From positions 310,001 to 374,000 of the forward strand of contig NZ_JAGGLK010000003.1 in the NCBI RefSeq assembly GCF_017874375.1: DNA of 64,000 bases, read 5' to 3'. Below are positions 52,501 to 61,285 of this stretch, in pieces; position 1 is the stretch's first letter, and every line of letters begins with the position of its first letter. Both the position numbers and the translations under genes were made by a program. The stretch comes from Methanohalophilus levihalophilus. Lineage in GTDB: Archaea; Halobacteriota; Methanosarcinia; Methanosarcinales; Methanosarcinaceae. The notes below the pieces were generated by a model, which did no database searches, had not been told where the DNA came from, and worked only from the letters and a program-made list of their open reading frames with translations.

Positions 52501-55089
52501 GTTGCTCCATCCATTCGCATTTTTCGGATTAATCTCCAGCAATTTGTCAAATGCTTCCAGCGATTCCTCGTATTTGCCCAGCCCACCGAGCGCAGAGGCT
52601 TTGTTTTCCCACGCCTTCTCGCTTTCAGGCTTAATCTCAATTAGTTTTCCGGCTGTCTCCAGTGCTTTTTCATGGTCGCCAAGATCTTCAAGCAGGGTGA
52701 CTTTGTTCTCCAATGCGTCGTCATTTACAGGATTAATTTCCAGCAGCTTTTCGTATGTGACCAGGGCTTCTTCACGATTGCCCAGGGTTCCCAGTACTTC
52801 GGCTTTGTTTTCCCATGCCTTCTCATTCTCAGGGTTAATCTGGATTACCTTATTCACTGCCTTTAGCTGCTCTTCGTAATCACCTTGATTACCAAGGAGT
52901 GTGACCTTGTTCTCCCATGCTTTTTCGTTGTTGGGGTTTATCTGCAATAATCTGTCAAATGATTCCAGCTCTTCCTTTTCCCTTCCCAGTTTTTTCAGAG
53001 CGATGGCTTTGTTTTCCCATGCATCCTCATTTGAGGGGTTAATCCGGATCACTCGATCAAAAGCTTCCAGCTGGTCATCGTAGCGTTCAAGGTTTTTCAG
53101 GACAATTCCTTTATTGAACCACGCTCTCTCGTTTTTAGGCTCAAGCTCTGTCAGCCTTTCAAATGCGACAAGGGCATCATCATACCTTTCAAGGTTCCCC
53201 AGGGCAATTCCTTTATTTCCCCATGCCCGCACATCATCAGGGTAGATTTCCAGCAGCTTATCAAATGATTCCAATGCTTTTTCATGTTCTCCAAGGCTTC
53301 CAAGTGAAACCCCTTTGTTGAACCATGCACAGTCATTCCCGGGTTGTATTTCAAGAAGTCTGTCAAATGCCTGCACTGCTTCTGCATATTTTCCCAGGTT
53401 TTCCAGCGTCAAACCTTTCCTTTCCCATGCATCCGCATTTTCCGGTTGTAATCGAATCAGCCTGTCAAAAGCCTCTAGTGCATCTTCGTATCTTCCAAGG
53501 TTTTCCAGTGCCAGTCCTTTATTTTCCCATGCATCCGCATTTTCCGGTTGTATTTCAATCAACCTGTCGAAAGCAAGGACCGCTTCTTCATGTCTCCCAA
53601 GATCTTCGAGAACATATGCCTTATTTTCCCATGCATCTGCATTTCCCGGCTGCATTTCTGTAAGTTTGTCAAATGCTTTTAAGGCCTCTTCATTCCTCTT
53701 CAGGTTTTTCAGGACATAGCCTTTATTTCCCCATGCATCCGCATTCTTTGGATCAATTTCAATTTGCCTGTTGAAAGCCTGCAGAGCCTCTTCATATTTT
53801 CCGAGGTGCAGCAGGGTAAGTCCTTTATTATACCAAGCAGTCCCGTTTTTCGGCTGGAGTTCAGTAACGCGACTAAAAGCGTCAAGAGCTTCAACATGTC
53901 TTCCGAGAGTCCTTAGTGCAACACCTTTATTTCCCCATGCATCTGCATTTTTAGGGTCAAGTTCAGTAACTCTCGCAAAAGCCCGTACTTCTTCATCATA
54001 TCTTTCGAGGTTTTTCAGCACGATTCCCTTGTTAAACCACGCCGGTACATTTTCCGAATCGATTTCAATAATTGTTTCGAAGACGTCCAGTTCTTCTTCA
54101 AAACGTTCCAGATTCTCAAGCACAACTCCTTTGTTGAACAAATTTTCAACATTTTCAGGTTGCAGTTCTACCAGTTTGTTGAATGTTTCAAGGGCTTCAT
54201 CGTACCTTTGCAAATTCTGGAGTGCCAGCCCTTTATTGCCAAGAGCGTCATAATTTTCCGGGTCAATCCTGATTACTCTGTTATAGGCTTCCAACTCATC
54301 TTCATATCTTTCCAGATTGCTCAGGACAACTCCTTTGTTTCCCCATGCTGCTATGTTTTCAGGCTCGAATTCAATGACCTTGTTGTAAGCTGTTAGTGCC
54401 TGCTCGTACCTTTCCAGATTCAGAAGGGTAAATCCTTTATTGAACCATGCAGCCACATTCTGGGGTTCAATCCTGATAATTCTATTAAAAACCTGCAGGG
54501 CTTCCTCATGTTTCCCAATGTTTTCCAGCAGAATTCCCTTGTTTCCCCATGCATCGACATTTCCGGGTTGCAGTCCAGTTACCTGATCCAGGGCTTTCAG
54601 GGCTTCTTCATACCGTTCGAGATTTGCCAGAGTGAGTCCTTTATTAAACCATGCATCTGCATTTCTGGGCTCTATTGCAATGACCTTATTGAAAGCCTGC
54701 AATGCTTCCTCGGCTCTTCCAAGATGTTCCAGCGCAAAACCCTTATTTCCCCATGCATTGGCATTTTCTGGCTTCAGGGCTATAAGTCTGTTAAACGCCT
54801 GTAGTGCTTCTTCGTATCGGCCAAGGTTGCTCAATGCAATTCCTTTGTTTCCCCATGCATTGGCATTTTCAGGCTCAAGCTCTATGGCTTTGCTGAATGC
54901 CCTTAATGAGTCTTCATATTCTCTCAATATTCCAAGCACAGTCCCTTTGCTAAGCCATATAGCTGTGTTTTTTGGATCAATTTCTATAGCTTTGTCAAAA
55001 TTGTCTGAAGCCTCTTTGTATTTTTCTTTCTCCATCAGTTCGAGGCCTTTGCCATACAAAGTTTCGGAGTCCATGGGAATGTCTCTCAT
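49567..55089 (-). CDS. Giant tetratricopeptide-repeat protein
   Basis: 1840 residues made almost wholly of 34-residue TPR units, about 54 copies, with a consensus like AWxNKGxxLxxLGRYEEALxAFxxxIEIxPEN. No signal peptide, membrane helix or catalytic domain is seen, so it is probably a cytoplasmic scaffold. Early repeats mostly carry WGNKG or WFNKG; middle repeats mostly WENKA. Start ATG 55089 or 55074 (MDSETLYGKG); the latter has GAGAG upstream. The last 20 residues (QKKTKKDWKASPKLLKQS) lose the TPR pattern. One base out of frame, the DNA reads QPEEDKERLESFAKVIEAII and stops at 49544, so a frameshift near 49625 is likely. Confidence 0.88.
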   Translation of the reverse strand: MRDIPMDSETLYGKGLELMEKEKYKEASDNFDKAIEIDPKNTAIWLSKGTVLGILREYEDSLRAFSKAIELEPENANAWGNKGIALSNLGRYEEALQAFNRLIALKPENANAWGNKGFALEHLGRAEEALQAFNKVIAIEPRNADAWFNKGLTLANLERYEEALKALDQVTGLQPGNVDAWGNKGILLENIGKHEEALQVFNRIIRIEPQNVAAWFNKGFTLLNLERYEQALTAYNKVIEFEPENIAAWGNKGVVLSNLERYEDELEAYNRVIRIDPENYDALGNKGLALQNLQRYDEALETFNKLVELQPENVENLFNKGVVLENLERFEEELDVFETIIEIDSENVPAWFNKGIVLKNLERYDEEVRAFARVTELDPKNADAWGNKGVALRTLGRHVEALDAFSRVTELQPKNGTAWYNKGLTLLHLGKYEEALQAFNRQIEIDPKNADAWGNKGYVLKNLKRNEEALKAFDKLTEMQPGNADAWENKAYVLEDLGRHEEAVLAFDRLIEIQPENADAWENKGLALENLGRYEDALEAFDRLIRLQPENADAWERKGLTLENLGKYAEAVQAFDRLLEIQPGNDCAWFNKGVSLGSLGEHEKALESFDKLLEIYPDDVRAWGNKGIALGNLERYDDALVAFERLTELEPKNERAWFNKGIVLKNLERYDDQLEAFDRVIRINPSNEDAWENKAIALKKLGREKEELESFDRLLQINPNNEKAWENKVTLLGNQGDYEEQLKAVNKVIQINPENEKAWENKAEVLGTLGNREEALVTYEKLLEINPVNDDALENKVTLLEDLGDHEKALETAGKLIEIKPESEKAWENKASALGGLGKYEESLEAFDKLLEINPKNANGWSNKANVLLNLGKQDEALLAYDRQIEIKPEDEQAWENKAATLGDLKRYDEALQAYESVLQINPENQHGWESKAVILNNLEKYRDALQAYEKVLQLNSGNETAWKEKAYLLKRLGEQEQALQAFEKLLEFQPNNRKFWEEKASALQDLGKYERSLEAFDKIIEIEPENENAWENKAAILKNLDKDEEALEAFDKVIEFHPESENLWVDKASLLEKLQRNEEALTAYNELLQINPNNQNAWENKAYLLKKLEKYEDALEAYEKILVENAEKGNLWEDKAFILGKLERYEDALQAYDKLLKIDPNNQNAWESKASILKNLDRDEESIEVLEKLIGFHPEKESLWNEKASVLEKLGRHEEELQAYNSLIGINPENQEAWSNKAFLLNDLEKHEDALAAFSKLIEFQPENIEAWENKANILKNLEKHEEALEAFEKILSAKPKDKNLWEDKANILEKLERHEDALQAYDKLLNLDPDNEGTWENKASILKNLGKHKESLVALGKLIEFHPKKESLWEDKASALEELKQFEEAVKAYDEVVQINNKNHHAWENKATLLLNLKKHEEALQAFDVFLKLQPKNAKAWENKAIILQLLGKDSESLEAFDELSRLQPDNRLAWENKFTLLRNLGKNEEALVAINKLIELNPENESSWVSKATILNELKKYKEAVTAYDKILEINPKNEFAWFDKGIVQRKLNQNKEALEAFEKVTALAPENEEAWFNSALVLQDLKKSKEALETYDKVLEINPKRTEAWFNKGVLYEGLKNFENAILAYDKVTDDIPDNEIAWINKANSLNSLGKPEKAIHAYDRVTEINPENEKAWYNKGILSRGLEKYEEELQAFTRVLQINPKNSQAWENKAFVAGSLGKFKEALEAYEKVIEANPGNPDFWFNKGIILDNLDKYKEAAEAFTKVTGIQPKNPDAWFNRGLALGNLGRFKEAVEAFDRVTKIQPENVDAWFNKGLAMGNQKKTKKDWKASPKLLKQS

Positions 55090-55368
55090 AAAGTTATGTG
55101 GTGCCTGTATTATTTATTAGTAGTATATTATAAATGTTGTTGCATATTCTACTGCTACTTGAATAAAGGTGTTTCTTCCATTTAAAATCGTGTTTTTTTC
55201 TTGCCCATACTCTGCTAAAAAATTGAAAGTAAACTTATTATCTAACTTCTGGGAATTAGCTTTCCTTCTCACGGTAAGCTACAAATACCATGAATTGGTT
55301 GAGATTAGCGAACAGACTGTAATTAATCTTAGTAATTCTTTTATTCCAAAATCGGTAGATGTGATCAA

Positions 55369-56223
55369 ATGCCTTACAGGATACTCGAGAAGCGTGAACT
55401 TGTTCCAAATACATATCTCATGAAAATTGAGGCCCAGGACGTAGCAAAGGCTGCAAAGGCCGGGCAATTTATTATTCTTCGCATAGATGAAAGCGGGGAA
55501 CGCATTCCTCTTACAATTGCGGACTATGATCCGGATGAAGGACATGTAACCATTATTTTCCAGACAATGGGAAAAACAACAAAACAGCTTTCAAAGATGT
55601 CCGAAGGCGAATCAATTGAAGACTTTGTGGGTCCTCTCGGAACTCCATCTGAAGTCGAAAAACTGGGCACCATTATCCTTGTTGGGGGTGGTGTAGGTAT
55701 TGCTCCTGTCTATCCGCAGGCCAGGGCTTACAGGGAAGCAGGGAATCACGTAATTTCAATTATAGGTGCTCGCAGTGCAGATCTTTTGATTCTCGAGGAT
55801 GAGATGGCTGCTGACAGCGATGAACTGTACATTGCGACTGACGATGGAAGTAAAGGCCATCACGGCTTTGTAACCGATATTGTAAAAGAAATTCTTGACA
55901 GTGGCAGGGATATTGCAAGGATTGTTGTTATTGGCCCTCCTATCATGATGAAGGTTGCAGCAGGTGTTATCAAGCCCTATGGTGTTGAGACCCTTGTCAG
56001 CCTGAACCCGATAATGATTGATGGAACCGGAATGTGTGGCGGATGTCGTGTTTCCGTTGGTGGGGAAACCAAATTTGCATGTGTTGACGGTCCTGAATTT
56101 GATGCTTCAAAGGTTGATTTTGATCTTTTAATGAGTCGCTTATCCCTTTATCGCTCTGATGAACAGGAATGCTCAGAAGACTATGAACGCAGATGCAGTG
56201 AGGAGGAGTGCAAATGTCAGTAA
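55369..56223 (+). CDS. NfnA/SudB-like FAD/NAD-binding subunit
   Basis: 284 residues of the ferredoxin reductase-like family (sulfide dehydrogenase / dihydroorotate dehydrogenase electron-transfer type). The FAD-binding barrel (FIILRIDESGERIPLTIADYD) is followed by the NAD domain (IILVGGGVGIAPVYPQARA) and a [2Fe-2S] cysteine group MCGGCRVSV...FACVDG near residues 222-244. With the next gene it resembles NADH-dependent NADP:ferredoxin oxidoreductase (Nfn) or sulfide dehydrogenase. It overlaps the next gene by 10 bases. Confidence 0.88.
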   Translation: MPYRILEKRELVPNTYLMKIEAQDVAKAAKAGQFIILRIDESGERIPLTIADYDPDEGHVTIIFQTMGKTTKQLSKMSEGESIEDFVGPLGTPSEVEKLGTIILVGGGVGIAPVYPQARAYREAGNHVISIIGARSADLLILEDEMAADSDELYIATDDGSKGHHGFVTDIVKEILDSGRDIARIVVIGPPIMMKVAAGVIKPYGVETLVSLNPIMIDGTGMCGGCRVSVGGETKFACVDGPEFDASKVDFDLLMSRLSLYRSDEQECSEDYERRCSEEECKCQ

Positions 56224-57605
56224 AACAGAAAATGGCTGAGCAAAAACCAGAAGAGCGTATAAAGAACTTTGATGAGGTAGCTCTCGGATACACAGCTCAA
56301 GAAGCAGCTCTTGAAGCTGGCAGATGCCTCGAATGCAGGAAACCAAAATGTGTAGAGGGCTGTCCGGTAAATATTGACATTCCCGGATTCATATCACAAA
56401 TAAAACTTGGTAAGCTTGATGAAGCCGTAAGGGTTCTCAAAGATTCCAATGCTCTCCCCGCAGTTTGCGGTCGTGTCTGCCCACAGGAAGAGCAGTGTGA
56501 GATGCTTTGCATACTTGGCAAGAAAGGTGAACCTGTAGCTATTGGTCGTCTTGAGCGCTACTGCGCAGATTATGAAAGGGAAAAGGAAGTTGCTATTCCT
56601 GAAAAACCCGACCCCACCGGGAAAAAAGTTGCGGTTGTAGGTTCCGGTCCAGCAGGTTTAACTGCAGCTGCCGACCTTGCAAAAGCAGGTCATGCAGTGA
56701 CGATATTCGAGGCCCTCCATGAAACCGGCGGAGTGCTTGTTTATGGTATTCCGGAATTCCGTCTCCCAAAGGCAATCGTGAAGGAAGAAGTTGAGTACAT
56801 CAAGCATCTTGGCGTCGATGTTAAAGTTGATTACGTAATTGGAAGGATAAAGACCCTTGATGACCTGAAAGAAGAATTTGATGCGGTCTTTATCGGAACA
56901 GGTGCAGGTCTTCCAAAATTCATGGGAATTGAAGGTGAGAATCTCAATGGTGTTTACTCAGCAAACGAGTTCCTCACAAGGGTCAACCTCATGAAAGCCT
57001 ACAAGTTCCCTGATTATGATACGCCTATCAAGCAGGGACACCATGTTGTGGTAGTAGGTGGCGGTAATGTCGCTATGGATGCTGCCCGTAGTGCTCTCAG
57101 GCTTGGCGCAGACGAGGTTTCAATTGTCTACCGCAGAAGTGACGATGAAATGCCTGCCCGCCGTGAGGAAATCGAGCATGCAAAGGAAGAAGGCATTGTT
57201 TTCAGGCTTTTAACAAACCCAACCCGTATTCTTGGTGGAGACAACAATGAAGTTGTAGGTGTTGAGTGCATCAAGATGGAGCTAGGAGAACCTGATGATT
57301 CAGGCCGAAGGCGTCCTGTTGCAGTTGAAGGCAGTGAATATGTTGTTGACGCAGATATCGTGGTAATGGCCATAGGCACTTCCCCGAATCCTGTCATTTT
57401 CGCAGGTTCCGAAGGTCTTGAAACCTCCTCTTGGGGTACTATCATAGTTAATGAGGAAACCATGATGACATCTGTCGAAGGTGTCTGTGCAGGTGGTGAC
57501 GCTGTAACCGGTGCTGCTACCGTCATCAGCGCAATGGGTGCCGGCAAACAGGCTGCAGCAACGATTAACAAGTATCTTGTTGAAGGGAAATCCACAAAGG
57601 ATTAA
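56214..57605 (+). CDS. NfnB/SudA/GltD-like flavoprotein subunit
   Basis: 463 residues from ATG 56214, chosen because GGAGGAG ends 5 bases upstream. An N-terminal cysteine-rich region holds two [4Fe-4S] sites (CLECRKPKCVEGCPVNIDIPGF and CGRVCPQEEQCEMLCILG). The FAD motif VAVVGSGPAGLTAAADLAKAG and the NADPH motif VVVGGGNVAMDAARSALRLGA follow. The same domain set occurs in glutamate synthase small subunits and Nfn. Paired with the upstream gene it points to Nfn/sulfide-dehydrogenase-type electron transfer; no glutamate synthase large subunit is next to it. Confidence 0.9.
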   Translation: MSVKQKMAEQKPEERIKNFDEVALGYTAQEAALEAGRCLECRKPKCVEGCPVNIDIPGFISQIKLGKLDEAVRVLKDSNALPAVCGRVCPQEEQCEMLCILGKKGEPVAIGRLERYCADYEREKEVAIPEKPDPTGKKVAVVGSGPAGLTAAADLAKAGHAVTIFEALHETGGVLVYGIPEFRLPKAIVKEEVEYIKHLGVDVKVDYVIGRIKTLDDLKEEFDAVFIGTGAGLPKFMGIEGENLNGVYSANEFLTRVNLMKAYKFPDYDTPIKQGHHVVVVGGGNVAMDAARSALRLGADEVSIVYRRSDDEMPARREEIEHAKEEGIVFRLLTNPTRILGGDNNEVVGVECIKMELGEPDDSGRRRPVAVEGSEYVVDADIVVMAIGTSPNPVIFAGSEGLETSSWGTIIVNEETMMTSVEGVCAGGDAVTGAATVISAMGAGKQAAATINKYLVEGKSTKD

Positions 57606-57631
57606 ATCCCTTCTTTACTTTCTTTTTTATA

Positions 57632-59653
57632 ATGGCCAAACAACCAAAGAGGAGTTCATTCTCCCTTGTTTCAGCATCTTCGAAGCCTTCCGGGTCTTCT
57701 CACGGGAGAAAGATGCAGAAAAAATCATCTCACTCCAGGAAATCCGGTGAGAAATCAGGGAACGTAATCTATTGGTGTAAGACCTGCAATGTTCCTCTGA
57801 TCGGGAAAAAATGTCATATATGCGAGGGTTTTGGAGACGAAGTCCCACTTGGTCAGCCAGGAGATGTGCGCTTTTGCTCCCCTTATGAACGCGATGTTCT
57901 CAGCGATTTGTTGTTGCGTGACTATAACTGCAGCCCATTTTGGAAACGTGTCATTCTGCTTAACAAAGTTCCGGGTGATGATCGTAACGATGAGGTAATA
58001 GTGGATGGCTATCGCGTTGGTTTTCTCTATTTTGACTTGCTCGAAAATGATTATTTTTTCGAACCGACTCCCGAAGGGGCTTCTATTATCTCAAATTTCA
58101 CCACCAAAAGGTATGTTGAACTACATCCAACAAAAAAGAGGGTTGGCGGAAAGAAACTCCGATTGGAGGCAATCGACTCCTATTCCGATGATTTCCGCAA
58201 GAATTCTCCTGTTCTTTTGTTCATGGGTTCAAAAGTGGGTGTGGGAATCGCGCTTGAAGACCCTGAAAAATTTGAAACTTCAACATCACATGTACTGAAA
58301 GTGAAAGGTTTTGTAAAGGGCAAACTTGAATTAAACCGTAAAATTCCTTCAATGGAAAAAGTTATTCAGGCCAATTTCCCCGACCTTGAAAAAATTGAAA
58401 GCGAAGCTATCAGAGACATCCGGGATGTTGCAGGAAAAGAAAAATACCGTAAACTTCCGGTAACCGTCTCTTTTAGCGGTGGTAAAGATAGTCTGGTTGC
58501 ACTTTCCCTTGCTATGGATGCATTATCCACAAAGAGACTGGAAGCCTTTTTTGTTAACACGGGTCTTGAATTTCCGGAAACTGAAAAATTCGTACATGAT
58601 TTCTGCAACCAATATGGAATATCCCTTACAGAGGAAAAAGCAGAGGGTGCTTTCTGGGAAAATGTCGATAAGTTTGGCCCGCCAGGTAAGGATTTCAGAT
58701 GGTGCTGCAAGGTCTGTAAGCTGGGCCCTGCAAATGCTGTGATGAAAAAATGCGGGCAGAAAAACGAATTATGCCTGACAATAGACGGGAAACGGAAATA
58801 CGAATCATTTTCCCGTTCAAAAACGAAGGCAACCGAGATGAATCCCTTTGTTCAGGGTCAGCTTAATATTTTCCCGTTGCGCAACTGGAGGGCTTTTGAA
58901 GTCTGGTTATACATTTACTGGAAAAAACTTCCGTATAATCCTCTTTACGATATGGGTTTTGAGAGGGTTGGATGTTATCTCTGTCCATCTTCCCTTGCAA
59001 GTGAATTCAAGCGTCTGAAGGAACTTCATCCTGACCTCTACTCCCGGTGGTACAACCATCTGCTTGAATGGGCGAAATCAAAAGGTCTGTCCGACTCCTA
59101 TATTGACTACGGTTTCTGGAGATGGAAAGAGCTTCCTGCGAAGATGCAGTTGCTTGCTGAAAAAATGACTATGTCCACGTCAGCAGACGAAGTGGGGAAT
59201 GAATTCAGTATTGACATTGCTTCTGGTTATTCTCCGTGCAAGGATGGCAGCTATTCCATGGAACTTGCGGTTTCCGGCGTGTCGCTGCATGAAGCGGCAT
59301 CTGTTTTGAAAGTTCTTGGTGATGTTGTATTTGCCGGGGAATTGGGGATTGGTCTTCTCAAGACAAAAGATGCTACTCTCAAATTCTTCCGTTCGGGAAA
59401 TGTAAAAATCACCGGACGCTCAAAAAAAGATGTTGAAAAGCTATACTATAGGGCAACAAAACAACTTTTGAGAATTGCAAAATGCACAGGTTGTGGTGTT
59501 TGTATTCATGCCTGTCCTGTAGATGCGATTGCAGTCGGAAAGGATGGGAAGATCGAATTGGGAGACTCGTGTACTCATTGCGGTAAATGTACGGATTCAT
59601 GTGTTGTAATCCGTTATTCAAGAGAGAGTTTTCCAGATCCCGGGAACATTTAA
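57632..59653 (+). CDS. PAPS-reductase-family protein fused to zinc-ribbon and ferredoxin domains
   Basis: 673 residues. N-terminal basic tail, then a zinc-ribbon-like group (CKTCNVPLIGKKCHIC, residues 49-64), a PUA-like region (residues about 120-225), and a PP-loop sulfotransferase domain (SFSGGKDSLVALSLAMDAL near residue 282) with CCKVCKLGP and ERVGCYLCPSS cysteines. The C-terminus carries a 2x[4Fe-4S] ferredoxin (CTGCGVCIHACPVDAI and CTHCGKCTDSC). The family is common in methanogens; a role in sulfur transfer or thio-modification of RNA is suggested by the PUA and PP-loop domains but not proven. Confidence 0.85.
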   Translation: MAKQPKRSSFSLVSASSKPSGSSHGRKMQKKSSHSRKSGEKSGNVIYWCKTCNVPLIGKKCHICEGFGDEVPLGQPGDVRFCSPYERDVLSDLLLRDYNCSPFWKRVILLNKVPGDDRNDEVIVDGYRVGFLYFDLLENDYFFEPTPEGASIISNFTTKRYVELHPTKKRVGGKKLRLEAIDSYSDDFRKNSPVLLFMGSKVGVGIALEDPEKFETSTSHVLKVKGFVKGKLELNRKIPSMEKVIQANFPDLEKIESEAIRDIRDVAGKEKYRKLPVTVSFSGGKDSLVALSLAMDALSTKRLEAFFVNTGLEFPETEKFVHDFCNQYGISLTEEKAEGAFWENVDKFGPPGKDFRWCCKVCKLGPANAVMKKCGQKNELCLTIDGKRKYESFSRSKTKATEMNPFVQGQLNIFPLRNWRAFEVWLYIYWKKLPYNPLYDMGFERVGCYLCPSSLASEFKRLKELHPDLYSRWYNHLLEWAKSKGLSDSYIDYGFWRWKELPAKMQLLAEKMTMSTSADEVGNEFSIDIASGYSPCKDGSYSMELAVSGVSLHEAASVLKVLGDVVFAGELGIGLLKTKDATLKFFRSGNVKITGRSKKDVEKLYYRATKQLLRIAKCTGCGVCIHACPVDAIAVGKDGKIELGDSCTHCGKCTDSCVVIRYSRESFPDPGNI

Positions 59654-59667
59654 TAAAAAAGATTGTT

Positions 59668-59693
59668 TCAGGCAGGTCTTGACTCCCGCCTGA
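59668..59693. terminator. Bidirectional terminator-like hairpin
   Basis: TCAGGCAGG (59668-59676) and CCCGCCTGA (59685-59693) pair with one mismatch across an 8-base loop, between the convergent PAPS-reductase-like and cytochrome genes. Confidence 0.55.
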
Positions 59694-59702
59694 TAGCTAT
59701 TC

Positions 59703-61097
59703 TCATTTCTTCGATTTCAGGAAGATAAACAAGCCAGCCAGTATTCCTGCAATTGCAAGAGTTATCCCGAATCCGGGTGTTGCAGCAGTTTCTTCGTTTG
59801 GTTGTGTGCCTGTGTCTTCAAGTCCCAGCTGTTCCTGAAGCTCGGCATTTAACCTAATCTGCTCAGCCATTTCTACAAGCTCAGCTTTGTCTTTTAGTAG
59901 CTCATAGAAGCCGTGCCACTGGACAAAGTCAGGTCCGAACATGAATGCTCCCATTCTTGCACGCCTGCCTTCATGGTGCCATACTTCGTAGATCTTGAAT
60001 TCGATTGGCTCATCGAAAGCCTGCTCGGTTAGAAGTCCTTCTTCATAGAGCTCATCAACGATTGCCTTTGAATCCGCATACTTCTTGTTATAGAGTTCTA
60101 CGGCAGCATCACCGTTTTCATAGTAGTTCAAAACCCAGTCTTCTGAGTGACACTCAAGACATACTGATTGCATGCTCTCACGTTTCTCTTCCCAGGTAGA
60201 GCCGTCGCCGATAGGCGTTCCGAGAATGTTTGCCACATTGTCGGTTTTTCTGGATACAGGAGTTTCAAGTTCCCATGAAAGGCGTGCTCCGACATCGTGA
60301 GTTGTATCGAGTTCGTCAGTTCCTGACATGTGACATGCAGCACAGGTTGGTGTTCTGTAATCCTCTCCAGGTTTCCAGTCGTCAGCATCCCAGTTCCATT
60401 CATCGCCTTCGGTGTTGTAGATTGCTCCATGCTTTGACTCAAGGTAAATTTCAGTCTGGGGATGATCCGGCCCGAGGTGACATTGTTCACAGGATTCGGG
60501 TTTTCTTGCTTCCTCAACTGAGAATTTATGGCGTGTGTGGCAGGAAGCACATGATCCAAGACTGCCATCGGGGTTAATTCTTCCAATACCATTGTTTGGC
60601 CAGACTGCAGGGTCATCTGTGCTTTTTCCTGTCATATTGGTGCCATGGCATCCCTGGCAACCGTTAACAGTTGCATTGTGGCTTGCAGTTGAGTATCCGT
60701 CAAGGGTGATTTCACTCTCAAGATAGGGCAATTTCTGGTTATAGAAATCGACTTCATAGTATTTTGCTCCAAGGGCATGGAGACTTTGCGCATTCTCTGC
60801 AACTTCTTTTTCGTGACAGGTTGCGCAGTCGTTGGGTGAAACTACGGGAGAAATATAGAATCCGTTATGTTCTGTAGCATCCGGATCGGTTGGTTCTGCA
60901 GTATGACAATCACTGCAACTTATGCCGGATTCTGCATGTTTGCTTTGTTCCCAATCATCTACAACGGCAGGAAAGTCTCCGATTGCGGAGTGGCAATTCT
61001 GGCATCGTTCACCATCATCGGCGGATGCCGCAAGCGGAAATAACAGTAAGAGAAAAACTGCAATTATCGCTACCTGGGCGGACTTCCTTATTCCCAT
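59703..61097 (-). CDS. Membrane-anchored octaheme cytochrome c, hydroxylamine-oxidoreductase type
   Basis: 464 residues. A signal peptide (residues 1-26) is followed by eight CxxCH heme sites: CQNCH, CSDCH, CATCH, CQGCH, CASCH, CEQCH, CAACH and CLECH. Spacing and the segments LGPDHPQTEIYLESKHG, CHMSG...THDVGARLSWELE and ARMGAFMFGPDFVQWHG match the HAO-like octaheme family. A C-terminal helix (residues 441-460) anchors it outside the membrane. The position I believe corresponds to the cross-linking Tyr of true HAO (in GxDYxQWHG) is Phe here, which would favour a reductive or other role. GAGGGTG lies before ATG 61097. Distinct from the heptaheme MmcA of Methanosarcina. Confidence 0.88.
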   Translation of the reverse strand: MGIRKSAQVAIIAVFLLLLFPLAASADDGERCQNCHSAIGDFPAVVDDWEQSKHAESGISCSDCHTAEPTDPDATEHNGFYISPVVSPNDCATCHEKEVAENAQSLHALGAKYYEVDFYNQKLPYLESEITLDGYSTASHNATVNGCQGCHGTNMTGKSTDDPAVWPNNGIGRINPDGSLGSCASCHTRHKFSVEEARKPESCEQCHLGPDHPQTEIYLESKHGAIYNTEGDEWNWDADDWKPGEDYRTPTCAACHMSGTDELDTTHDVGARLSWELETPVSRKTDNVANILGTPIGDGSTWEEKRESMQSVCLECHSEDWVLNYYENGDAAVELYNKKYADSKAIVDELYEEGLLTEQAFDEPIEFKIYEVWHHEGRRARMGAFMFGPDFVQWHGFYELLKDKAELVEMAEQIRLNAELQEQLGLEDTGTQPNEETAATPGFGITLAIAGILAGLFIFLKSKK

Positions 61098-61285
61098 ATT
61101 ACACCCTCTGATTTTTTAGGTATAATTTTATTGTAATTCTATTAAAGGTAGGAAGTATAGCATTGGAAACCAATGTTGTTTTCATGTCTGGTGTCGGACT
61201 GCAGGATGAATAGAGCAATATAAATACAACTATTTTTATACTATTAAATCATTGGAAGTAGTTACCAACAATGTGGGGAGTTTCT

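Noticed and set aside
50126-54253. Many plus-strand open frames opposite the giant TPR gene
   Set aside because: They recur with the 102-base repeat period and are Ser/Phe-rich complements of the TPR codons, so they are shadows.
59703-61097. Multiheme cytochrome considered as the heptaheme MmcA of the Rnf complex
   Set aside because: It has eight heme sites, HAO-type conserved segments and a C-terminal membrane anchor, and no rnf genes are nearby.
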